From the NCBI GenBank assembly GCA_003952965.2, contig CM025854.1, positions 25,980,614-26,044,613 on the forward strand: a DNA stretch of 64,000 nucleotides, written 5' to 3'. The notes under the pieces were generated by a model, which saw only the letters and a program-made list of their open reading frames with translations, had not been told where the DNA came from and ran no database searches. This document shows positions 1 to 10,168 of the stretch, piece by piece. Made by a program: the position numbers and the translations under genes. The DNA is from Morella rubra (taxonomy: Eukaryota; Streptophyta; Magnoliopsida; Fagales; Myricaceae). The stretch's first letter is position 1. Each line of letters begins with the position of its first letter.

Positions 1-2910
1 TCCCTGAAGAAAGATTACTGGAAGAAAATGGTAAATTGAAAATCACTAACAGCACTCATTCACGGAAATTTCCAAAAAAGGCACTCATCTTAAACTAACT
101 GGTACATTTTGGAAGATGAATATAAAGGACAGAACTTACAGACTAACGATGATAGTCGAACCATTATAGGGCGCACAAGCCAAACCAAGCCAGGGATTTG
201 GAAGACATGGGTCTCCAGACCAACTCCCCAACAGTTCATTCGCTCGGTTAGATGCCAACAACTCATTCCTCACGTTCAAAACAACTTTCACTGAAGAAAG
301 AAGGATTTGAGAGAGACAAAGCACAAATATAAGGGCTGTCTAAACTACAGGGAATGAACTGTTTTATCGTTATCCACAGCCCACAGATAGTATAAGTTGA
401 AATCTATGCATTTTTTTAAGGTGGTAAATTTAACTCACCATCTTTCTGGTCAGTCTCTTGAACCCATGGTCGCACCTGCAAGATCTCGTAGGCATTGCAA
501 ATGGGCCCCAACTCAGACCCAGAAACCCTGGTCAAGGTCAAATTAAGTGACCCGTTTGCTGTAACATTCCAAACAACCTCCTCATAGATAGACCCATCGG
601 CCAATATATCAAAATTCTCCTTGATTTTCTCATTGTTAATGTAAATATCAAAAACTCTTTGGCTTGATATAACATTCCCGTTAAGCTCAAGGAAATAGAG
701 GAACACATGGTACTCGTAGCACTCTTTGTCGAGGACTTCATGGAACTCCAATCGCTCAGAATGGTTTAGAGCTGTCCGTAGGACTTCCAGAGGAGCTGAC
801 ACATTATTCGCATTGGCGTTGGGAAGGTTGAGAGCTGTCTGTAGGACTTTCAGAGGTACCGACACATTATTCGCGTTGTCGTTGGAAGTGTTTGTCCACG
901 GTTTTGAATTTGCTAATGATTTCCATATTCTGTCACTACCGTCACTTGGATACCTGAAATTTGCAGGTTTCAAAGATCAGCAAGTCAGTTTTGGCATATG
1001 GTTATGTGACTGCGACATGGGTGTTGCTCAAGGTGACGTTTTCTTAGCTGCATTGCACCCAATGCGTACCAGTTACCACTACAGACTATAAATATAAGAT
1101 ACAAATAGCAGGTATAAGGAATAGCAATTTGTGTTGGCTATGCTTATGAGGAGGTAACGACAAACGTGCAAAAAATAGACATGATTCTTGCCTTTGGATT
1201 GCAAGATCTCCTACTGCTGCACCAGATACGGTATTTGGCATGTAAGAACTTGGACCCTACTAGAATTGACAGTAGTACTATATACAGCAGCATCGAGGAG
1301 AAGAGAAGCAGAGTAGGCCAGGAGCGGCGGCAGAAAGACTACACGAGGGGTAATTGGGGAAACACAGTTTACTTCCATTCAATTACAATCCCATAGTCGA
1401 CCAAAAAAAAAAAATAGTTTTCTTCACTAATTCTTACTCAGATTTTTTTTCTTGGCTAATTAGGAGAAAGAAAAAGTAATCTACACATTATTGAGGGTAA
1501 AAAAAAAGTGGACTTATATATTGTAGTAACCTGCGGATCATCTCTAAAAGAGCTTAACTTTTAAAGAGGTGGTGAAGCTTTATAAGTCGTTCTCAGATCC
1601 TCTTTAATAATATTTATCTAATAAATTTTGATTATACTAACTTAGAATTGAATGGACTGATTAATACGAATTTGTGAACGGTATAAAAACAATGATTATA
1701 AGAATAAACACAAATAAACTGGGGAGAAGGGAAACATAAAATGTGCTAAAACATAAATAAACTGTGTAGTTCATGAGTGATAAACTGCAGCTGTGTGTGT
1801 TTGAAGAAGAGCTGAATAGACCAAGATTGAACATTGAATACTTCGCTATATCACTGGTAACACACTTGCAATATTCTTGAGGCGTACGGCGAATTTCTAA
1901 GTTATTTAGGATTGCCAATTTTCTTATTATCGTTATACTCGAAGAAAGTAGAAAAATACCTGACGTCATCCCCTCCTTCGCTCCCCACGTCAATTCTACT
2001 GACCAGTTTCAAAACATGACCAGGAGAATTACCCTGCAGATAGTTCGAATTTCTCAGAGGCCTTAGTTCAAGTTTTGAAATGTAAGGATGTCCCTTCACC
2101 TGCTCTAAGCAAAAGTTTATGTTGTCCTTAGTAGCTCTAAAAATCCCCTCCACTTTTGTGTCCTCGGACGAGCTCACACGACTTATTGAGGTAGCACCAA
2201 CTGAAACATCAAAAGATATGTCCACAGATGTGCTCAGTGAATCACCAAAAAGAAATGTACCCCTTACGAGGTAGTCTTGATCCGCAATTGTTGTTAAGTT
2301 GTAACATTTCTTGCCCGAATCTATGTTGAATAGTCGGGCTTTATCATAGTGGTTCACCAGAGCCAAATGATCTGTTTCATTTCTGCAATCTGTTCTATTA
2401 GGGAACCAGCTATCATCTGGTGTCCAATATATAGTTGTCTCTTGGTCCGTGAAGTTTGAATCACCACAGCATGCGAGGCTCACAAATCCTGCATGTAAGC
2501 ACGTAAGAGCAACTTCAGCAAAAATAGCCTAGTTATCTTGTGGTCAATGAAAGCAGTGCGATCTTTGTTAATCATCTTCGACACAACTGACCTATATAGG
2601 CATCTTATAAATTGCTCCTAAATTAATCTACCCTAAATTATTAACCAAGATCTGATATGGTTTTGAAGCAAAACCGGATTACAACAATCTTCCAAAGAAC
2701 CTTAATGTATGTATTCCGACTGGAGTCCTATGAAAATGTTACAAGAAAAAATCTGAAAAAAAAATACTCAATGTATCCTTGAGGATATAATAATAACAAA
2801 AGTTAATTACCTTCTTGTGCACAAGTTGATTGAACAAAGATCAAAAGGCAAAGGATAAAGCACTCAACCACTGTCGAAATCCAAATATGATCTGATCCGG
2901 CCTCCATCAT
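1..2910 (-). CDS. SYMRK/NORK-like malectin LRR receptor kinase, 5' part (runs off left edge)
   Basis: Five minus-strand exons with GT-AG borders and consistent phases can be joined: 2811-2910, 1960-2488, 439-953, 140-290 and 1-17 (continues outside). The start at 2910 gives MMEAGSDH followed by a hydrophobic signal peptide (CFILCLLIFVQSTCA). The mature part starts GFVSLACCGDSNFTD and forms a malectin-like domain (about residues 35-380), including DDVRYPSDGSDRIW exactly across the exon 2/3 junction. The fourth exon carries SWSGDPCLPNPW, the GDPC motif that in SYMRK separates the malectin-like domain from the LRRs; the fifth begins an LRR (LNLSSG). As known for the family, such proteins are plasma-membrane receptor kinases; SYMRK acts in root-nodule and arbuscular-mycorrhiza signalling. 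Transmembrane segment and kinase lie outside the window. Whether this is the SYMRK orthologue or a paralogue cannot be decided here. Confidence 0.85.
768..893 (-). repeat. 63-bp in-frame tandem duplication in malectin-like exon
   Basis: Two direct copies with a 63-bp period lie in exon 3 of the SYMRK-like gene. They encode NANNVSVPLKVLQTALN and NANNVSAPLEVLRTALN, so a 21-residue segment is repeated in frame. The known SYMRK malectin-like domain has one such PLxVLxTAL segment at this place. The two copies differ at several bases, so the duplication is not brand new. Confidence 0.8.
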
Positions 2911-5283
2911 CTTCTTATGATCTTGATTGGAAGACGCCCCATTGGGTTATCAAGCTCATACCGGCGAGACCAAATACCTTTTCAACTTCCACTAGCTACC
3001 GAGGTAAAATCTTTATGAAATCCATAGATACAGTCTTTTCTCCCTTAGTCGCTCCCTGTCTTGTTCAACTTGGCCAGATTTTCCCAGATTTCGGATAATT
3101 CGGTTAGAACACAAAGCTTCTTGATCAATTGCTAAGACAATATAACATAAAACAGACACCTAGTGGCAGGTTTTTCTGAGCAACACCTACTTACAAGTTA
3201 CAGGTTGTTCATAGAAGAATCAATATTGTAGAGGCTTCCCGACAGAAAGAGCATCACAAAGGAAGAAAGTTTCTAGATAAGAGATTTGGCAACATATAGG
3301 ACGTTTGACTTAAAATTGGAAATCACTGAAGCATAGGGGCAGGAATTAGATGAGGCAGGTTTTAATTAGAATATTATATCAAATTTCATTTTCGTTTTAA
3401 TGTTTAATTATTTGTATATTATATGTTGTTCTTTTCTTCTGTTGGTGGGAATAATTAATTTACTATCTTTAACAAATATTGATTAAAATAATCCGGATTG
3501 TGCAGCTCTTCGGTCCACCCTCCGTCTTTCTTCTCTTTGTCTGTTACCATAGATGAAACCTCATGATGGAAGTGGAATTTGGCTCCCCTAGTTTGAAATT
3601 TAATATCTTGTACAGTGTTTAATTAGTACGTACGTACTAATTAACTGTAATTCGAGTAAATTCGGGAAGAGTGAGTCAATCTCGTACTTATCACACGACT
3701 CTAGCTAATTAGTACTATATATCTGTCTCCCATTGATACTTAGAAAAATCTCTCTTGGGTCATGTCGGTAGCAAAAAGAATATGTTTTACGTACCTCGCA
3801 AATTACGGCTTCGATATTGTAAAGGGGTGACAAAAATTTGGACTATATATAGATCATATTCCTTTCCTAACTAGCTAGGAAGGTTTAAGGTTATATTTGA
3901 TGGATCTCCTCAATTACCCTGCTTTTCTTTTTATGGACATTTCTGGTTACAAGATCTCCAAGCCAATAACTCGATGCCACCAATATTTCCCCACTACATA
4001 CGACAAGCCATACGTACGCATGTGTCCGTACTAGATTAGGGAAAGCGTCCCAAGATGATGATTAGTTACGTACGCTGTCTGGGGTTACAGTTGTATTGTC
4101 TTATACTCATATATTTGTTCTTTCTCTCTGCCAAATAGACAACCATCCACTGCCAGCTATCGTCAGGGCAACGGATTATAGCCATTCTCTCACATCATAG
4201 CCATTCTCCCATCAATTCAACAGGAGCTCTGGCCCTCGTAGGCGAACTAATTAAGTACCCAGGCCGTACTTTCGTGGACTACACACAAAATCTTATTGTG
4301 AACGCCCAAAAAAGTGATATCAGAAAGTCATGAAATGGAAAGGATTCAGAAAGTATAGAGTAGCCAACTGATCATCGGGAGCAACTGACCCTCAGGAAAT
4401 ATCGCCTACAAGTAACGAGTACTACCGGCCGGGAATCGTGAAATAGAGTTCGTGTCCCGACTGTCCGTCCTCTATAGATCCACATAGAGCATTGAGTGAG
4501 TGCCGAATGAGATAAACTAGGAGACAAGTGTCAAAGCAGCTTGCGTTCTCCATGCAGCACACTATTATTTTGGCACGTACAGCACTGTAGTCAATTATTT
4601 AACAAGGTTAGAGTCGACAAGCTACGTACATAACTGTTCGTTTGTGTTAAGCGGAGAAAATGGAGGTGCTCTTAATATCTTGAGCAGTAAAATATGATAT
4701 ATCCCTCTGTATAACACTGTTCCTCACACATCTTCGAGGGGGCTGCATTAATTTTTGTTATTATTGAGGAGACTAATTAAAATCTCGAGTGAGGCAATGC
4801 AAGCAGCGACCCATTGTGTTACACTTCAATTTACCATAAGCAAGAGTCTCAGCTACATCCAATCACTGCATTTACCGTACCAATAAGCACGCTAGGCTTT
4901 CATTTTCCAATAACATTTTTTTAGGATGAGTGCAAATAGCAGAGTGACAGTACCTGATCAGAAAGCTGTGTTTTACAGCTTGCACAGATGATGAAATTGC
5001 TGATATACATGGGCGCACGTATTACTTGGTCAATACCATAACATTTTCCAGGCAATTTTATTTTATTAATTAGTCAATATAATTTTCCCAAAGGTACTCG
5101 AGTAATCTAGGAAGGTTCGTGCCGCACAGAGCTTAAAGTGCCAGCTTCCACTTCGCTTATTTCGCCAGAGCTGATAAATTAAATCTGGAGAGCTCTTGTT
5201 CTACGTATTGGATCTTCTTAGTATGTATGACTTCTTTGATATCCTGTAACCCTATTAGGTTGATGTTATTTTTCTCTGAATAT
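2911..5283. other. Gene-free upstream region of the SYMRK-like gene
   Basis: No ORF with family resemblance is seen on either strand. The stretch is AT-rich and presumably holds the 5' UTR and promoter of the minus-strand receptor gene. The tetramer-rich motif CGTACGTA recurs around 3630, 4010, 4065 and 4625. A perfect palindrome is listed separately. Confidence 0.5.
3619..3644. repeat. 26-bp perfect palindrome
   Basis: The 26 bases are identical to their own reverse complement, with arms TTAATTAGTACGT and ACGTACTAATTAA and no spacer. It lies about 710 bp upstream of the SYMRK-like start codon. It could be a regulatory dyad or chance; no function is shown. Confidence 0.7.
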
Positions 5284-5402
5284 TGTTAGGGTTAGTCTCA
5301 CATCGGTTGTGGAAGGAGTTGATAGTTAGTTTATAAATGTGAGGGAAAACCTCACCTCTAGAACTAGCTTTTAGGGTTGAGAAGGTTCAAGACCATCCAA
5401 CA
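5284..5402 (+). repeat. TRIM 5' LTR
   Basis: This 119-bp terminal repeat contains the widely seen plant sequence TCTCACATCGGTTGTGGAAGG. It aligns without net length change to 5507-5625. Confidence 0.85.
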
Positions 5403-5506
5403 CTGATATCGGAATCCAAGTTTACAAACAAGTCTCGGACCTAATAGTCCATGAAAGAAACTGGTTGTCTGTTCTCAACCAAAAACCTGATGTGGGAGGA
5501 AGAAAT

Positions 5507-5625
5507 TATTGGAGTCAGTCTCACATCGGTTGTAGAAGGAGTTGATGGTTAATTTATAAGTACGAGAAAAAACCCTACTTCTTGAACTAACTTTTAGAAT
5601 TGAGAAGGTCCAAGACCACTCAACA
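5507..5625 (+). repeat. TRIM 3' LTR
   Basis: This is the second 119-bp terminal repeat. Its first bases read TATTGGAG where the left LTR reads TGTTAGGG, so the terminal TG has mutated. Confidence 0.85.
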
Positions 5626-5630
5626 AATAT

Positions 5631-6724
5631 GGAAACCCAGGACCCATCCGTGTAAGGTTGCAGGGAGCACTTCAAGTTGACCGTAATACAGTGTAATCGT
5701 GTGCTTCTGGTCATGGAGGGTCAAACTCACCAAAACCGAGACATGAGCTAAACAAGTAAATATTCACACAGATTAATTAACTAATTAAAGATGCTTTTGC
5801 ATTACAAATCCAGATGACTTACGTACAAATCCTACGGAGCCCAACTCCCTCAGCGGATCCAGTCAGAAGACTATAAGATAAAAGGTTAAAAAAAAAAAGA
5901 TGTTCATAAATGCAGACATATATGTATATTGGAGAGCTTGGACGTTTAATTTACGTATACCCAAAAACAAGAAAAGTCTTGGACGTTTCTGGGTGAGGTC
6001 AAGGTCGACTATTAATACCGCCGATTAATTGGCCATGGTCGATAGAAATATATTTGTTTTTCTTTGTTAGCTAGGGTTTGTAGTTTGCAAACTCTGGCAC
6101 TCGCTAGCAGCTTTTGATACTCAACTTGGAAAGAGAGAGATCAATATTTCAAGATATGTAAAGGAAAGTATAGAGGGTGGCAAAAAAATATTTGATATAT
6201 ATGACGTAAGTAGCTGTAATTTTTCTGGCTCAGCACTCGGCAGGGGCCGGGGCCTGTTGCTGGAGCTATGTAATGACAGTTTGAGAGCTATTTTTGGCAG
6301 GGATTTGGTCGGGTCATCGAAACAGCCGTCAACGTCTAACTCGAAGGGATCGATATATATATATATATATATGGTACTGCCCTCGTTGATCAAAGGAATT
6401 GGACAGAGATTGTGATCCTATCATAAAGTAACTCTCCCGTCAGAGCCGAAGACATCGATGCTTTACACCAAATAATTGGCATATTCGAAACCTTAACATT
6501 TGTCGGTTACTTATAGATCGGCCAAAACTTGAGCATGGTCTAGATGCTATATATGCTTTTTTTCTTTTGTCCTCTTTTTTTCTTTTGATTTCTTTTTAAT
6601 TTTTTTTCCAATTGTGGCGTGCTATATTGGAAGTAAAGTCATGCATATAATAGGACTATGAACTTTGAGACTGTCCGTGGAGTGAAATCAAATGGCAAGG
6701 AGGTGGTGATCTTAAACTCTTATA
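5631..6724. other. Gene-free, AT-rich region
   Basis: No supportable gene was seen. A short (AT)n microsatellite lies at about 6353-6372, and TC/TTTC-rich DNA at 6555-6610. Confidence 0.5.
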
Positions 6725-6900
6725 GAGGCTGTTTGTTTGTCAAAATTTTGGGGAATATTTTTGAAATTTTTCTTTACTTTATTGAGATTTATTGGGTTTT
6801 GTGAAAGATGAAGTGTGTATGTGTAAAGTTAAAAATTTTAGAGTGTGTTTGTTTTGCTGAAAATTTTCATGCCCAAAATATTAGGAAAACAAACGGTACC
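6725..6900. mobile_element. MITE-like element with GAGGC(T/G)-TTTGTTTG ends
   Basis: The stretch starts GAGGCTGTTTGTTTGTC and ends GGAAAACAAACGGTACC. Its interior (GGGGAATATTTTTGAAATTTT, then a TTATTGAGATTTATTGG core) resembles the elements at 8891-9032 and 19607-19787. No clear target duplication could be assigned. It is non-coding. Confidence 0.5.
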
Positions 6901-6955
6901 ATAGTATAGGCTTGAAACAGGAAATTCCAACTGCTTAGAACACAAATTTAGGATC

Positions 6956-7915
6956 CGTTTGTTTGCTTGTAAAACAGATTTTGTAATTTATTTTACTTAT
7001 TTTTAGATATTTGGCAAGCACTTAAAAATTAGGTCAAAGTAAAAAGTTTTCAAATTCCAAGTCAACTGTAAAAGTTTTATTATTTTTTTAAAAATAAACT
7101 AAGCTCAAATTTTCGTAAAAAAATATTTTTTTTGGAATATTATAGTACGCCTCATATCTATAGGCAAAAATTAGTAAAACTTCCTCAAGTTTTAAAATAT
7201 TTTATTCCACCTCATATGTTTCAAAAACAATCGATTCTTGACTTCCGTTAAATTTGGTTGTTAAATTACATGTAAAATGATCGAAATGCCCTCTAAGATA
7301 AAATTATTAAAAATATGATAATTTTATTAAATAATAAATAAATGATATATAAATACAAAGTAATATTTTTTAAATAAAAATTGAATTTGAAGGTTGCATA
7401 TGATAGTTTTATATTATTCTCTTTCCAGGCCACGTGGATAATTCTCCTTTAGTTGGCTAACGACAATTGAACTGCAAGGACCAATTTTATAACAAAAGTA
7501 AACCTCAAGGACATTCACGTTGAAATCAGTACCTTAGAGACTAATATTTTAAAATTTGAGAAAAATTTCATGCTACAGGGCAGCCTACGATTGGCGTTGA
7601 GATGACATCTAAAATCCGCTAAGCACCATTATTGTGTTGGCTAAAGATCGATTTGTCTAAAAAACTTACTCAAGAACCCACGGTTGAAATTGATATTTGA
7701 GGGACTAAAATGTCAAAAGTGTAAATTACATAGACCTGTACAATAATTAAGCTTTTTTTTTTTAATGTATTACAAACATCAAAAAAATATTTCTTGAAAA
7801 TATTTTAAAAGAATAACCAAAAACTGAAAATGAAAATTTTTTCTTAAAACATTTTAATAAAAAAAATTTTACTTAAAATAATAGTTTTACAAGCAAACAA
7901 ATAGACACTTAGATC
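6956..7915 (+). mobile_element. Non-coding terminal-inverted-repeat element, about 960 bp
   Basis: The left end contains TTTGTTTGCTTGTAAAAC, and the right end holds its reverse complement GTTTTACAAGCAAACAAA near 7885-7902. A diverged copy lies in opposite orientation at about 31495-32345; both share the core around CCTACGATTGGCGTTGAGAT (7587-7606). It has no coding capacity. TIRs and dispersal suggest a non-autonomous DNA transposon; superfamily and target duplication are unresolved. Confidence 0.65.
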
Positions 7916-8890
7916 GACTCCATTCGTTGCTAATTAGGAAAACGTTTTCTGATCAGAGACTGTGAATTCTATTTTCTTATATGATCCGTTCAAAATCAGC
8001 ACCCATTATTGATCGGTGTGAATAGATAATGACCTGCGACGAATCTTTATTGTTCTTGACTTCCTTTGAGAACAAAGATCAGGACAATTTCATTTGATTA
8101 AAGCGAATTATCGTTTGTTAAAAGTAGTGGTCACTAGCACTGGCTTCATCCGCGAAGGCACTGGCGCCACGTTCGATCATTCAATGCTCATTTCAGGCCA
8201 CTTTCACAAATTGACATGCCCAACAAACAATAAAACCCTTCATTTTTCTCGGCCGGGGGGGGGGAGGAAACCGACCATAACAACACAATGACAAAAATAT
8301 GTCTATAAAGAGATTTAAGGTCTACAATATTCTCTGTAAAAAAAAAAATTGTAAATTAAATAATTAAATCAATATTTCCTACCAGCTTAAACCTTGACAA
8401 ATGCTGATATGATATTGGGAACAGGCGTAATGACTTCAAACTTCAAACCTGCAGGAAATGTTGTGCACTTTCTCGATGACGCTATGAACAGTGGTGAAGT
8501 CTAGATCACCTAAAGAGGACTCATGTCTACCCCTGCAAGGCTCTCCGCCGGACACCCCTCTCGCCCCTTCGACACTGTTCAAGACAGCTTCAATCTAATT
8601 GCAATCGATCTCTAGTTGACAAGCTTACCACGTTTATCGTAGAGCATATTAATTATATTCATATGATTGGATAAAGAAGAATATATATCTCTAAGATAAA
8701 ATAGGTCAAAAATTCTCCATTGTAATAGCTTGACTTCCACGTATGTATTAAAAAAAATGACACCTTACCCTAAGTAAGACTCCCACTCGCTATCCGCTTC
8801 GCCCAGCCAATCGATCCAAGAAGGGTAGAGATTTCCCAGTGTCACTCGGACCCATGCGCGCAGTGATGCACCCCTTCGATGCATATCAAA
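7916..8890. other. Gene-free region
   Basis: No supportable gene was seen. It includes a short G-run (about 8255-8263) and AT-rich DNA. The small plus-strand ORF at 8094-8291 has no recognisable domain. Confidence 0.45.
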
Positions 8891-9032
8891 GAGGCGTTTG
8901 TTTGTCTAATTTTTTGAGAACCTAAAATTTCCACCACACTAAACATATTTTACAAACTCCAATAAACTTTAACATTCAAAAGATTCCCAAAATTTTGAGA
9001 ATATTCTCCAAAATTTTGGTAAACAACGCCTC
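8891..9032. mobile_element. MITE-like element with GAGGCGTT terminal inverted repeats
   Basis: It begins GAGGCGTTTGTTTG and ends GTAAACAACGCCTC, an imperfect inverted pair. The 142-bp body is AT-rich and relates, in reverse complement, to 6725-6900 and to 19607-19787. Target-site duplications are not clear. Confidence 0.6.
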
Positions 9033-10168
9033 CCAAGTAACAAGTCTACCTCTTGTTTCATCCAATTCCCTTCGAGCAGCTTCTTTTGTTTGTCACCATA
9101 TACGTAAGGATTGAAAACTCCCAATCCACCCGTGAAATTAACTTTCTCTTGTCAATCACAAGTTGATGATGCCAGAATGATTCAGCTCAGTCAATCAACA
9201 ATAGAGAGCTTTCAAACCCTGGGTAGAGAAACCTGCATGACGAGGACGAGAGAGAGTGAGCGGAGCTTCCCTACGAGATCAACTATGTGTGAATGGAATG
9301 CATAGTAGAGACTAGAGAGCTTTCATATAGGAGTGTGGCTCTACAAGCTCGGTCAGACTGATAGGATGCATTACATTCTTTCTTACCACAAACGAAAGCG
9401 GCTGGCAGGGCACCGGTGGAGACAAGTCTTTCTGCAGACGAACATCTTTTTTGGCTAATGAGACGTGACCCTGCAGACCAGGAGATTTTTGAAAATCTAT
9501 CTATAAATTCACTTTACAGCTTTCAACATTAGACCTCATTTAGATGTGTTGGGCCTTATTTGGGCCCAATCTATTAAATAGGCTAAAAATTTTATACCCA
9601 CCAACAAGTATCATATCTTATAGTGTGACCAAAATTTCATATGGGCACCTCAAATACTATAGAACTTAAATATATATTAAATATTGTTTATAGTGTCCTA
9701 AACTTTGTATCTGCAATATTAGTAATATAGGACTCACATGTTTTTGTATGTTTCTCTCTTCTATAAGTAGAACCTAAGATCGATTATATGATGTGTTATT
9801 GTAGGTGCATCATAATTTCGAATCATATCTCACAGAAAAAAAAAAAAACAATGCATTCACTCATCAAAAATCACTAACCTGTGACCTACGCTCCACCGCG
9901 GACGTCTAATCATAATAAGGACCAAACCCAAGTTGAAGCATTATTTTATAGTGCAAGTTCATTTGAGTCGGGCTCTGATGCTGTGGGCTGCGTATCACTA
10001 AGCCAACACAAATCGTTCCTGACTGCACACGACAAGAGAAGCCAAAACGACATCGATTTGAGTGATTTCTCGGTTCGAAGTTCAGACATGGCCTCCAATC
10101 TCTAACAAGAGCATTTGGTAACTTGCTAAACCACCTCTGCTCCAAGCAAAGCAGCTGTACCCCAAACC
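9033..10168. other. Upstream region of the At4g37920-like gene
   Basis: No gene was recognised. The part next to 10169 presumably contains the promoter and 5' UTR of the following gene. ORFs at 9111-9305 and 9881-10105 show no domain and overlap low-complexity DNA. Confidence 0.4.

Larger units (their letters stand above)
5284..5625 (+). mobile_element. Complete TRIM retroelement (terminal-repeat retrotransposon in miniature)
   Basis: Two direct repeats of 119 bp each (5284-5402 and 5507-5625) bracket only 104 bp of internal DNA. The left repeat begins TGTTAGGG and both end CAACA. One base after the left LTR is TGATATCGGAATCC (5404-5417), a degenerate match to the usual initiator-Met-tRNA primer-binding site TGGTATCAGAGC. 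Just before the right LTR is the purine-rich GTGGGAGGAAG (about 5492-5502). The 5-bp direct duplication AATAT flanks the element on both sides (5279-5283 and 5626-5630). There is no coding capacity, so any mobility would need proteins in trans. The LTRs differ at many sites, so the insertion is old. Confidence 0.9.
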
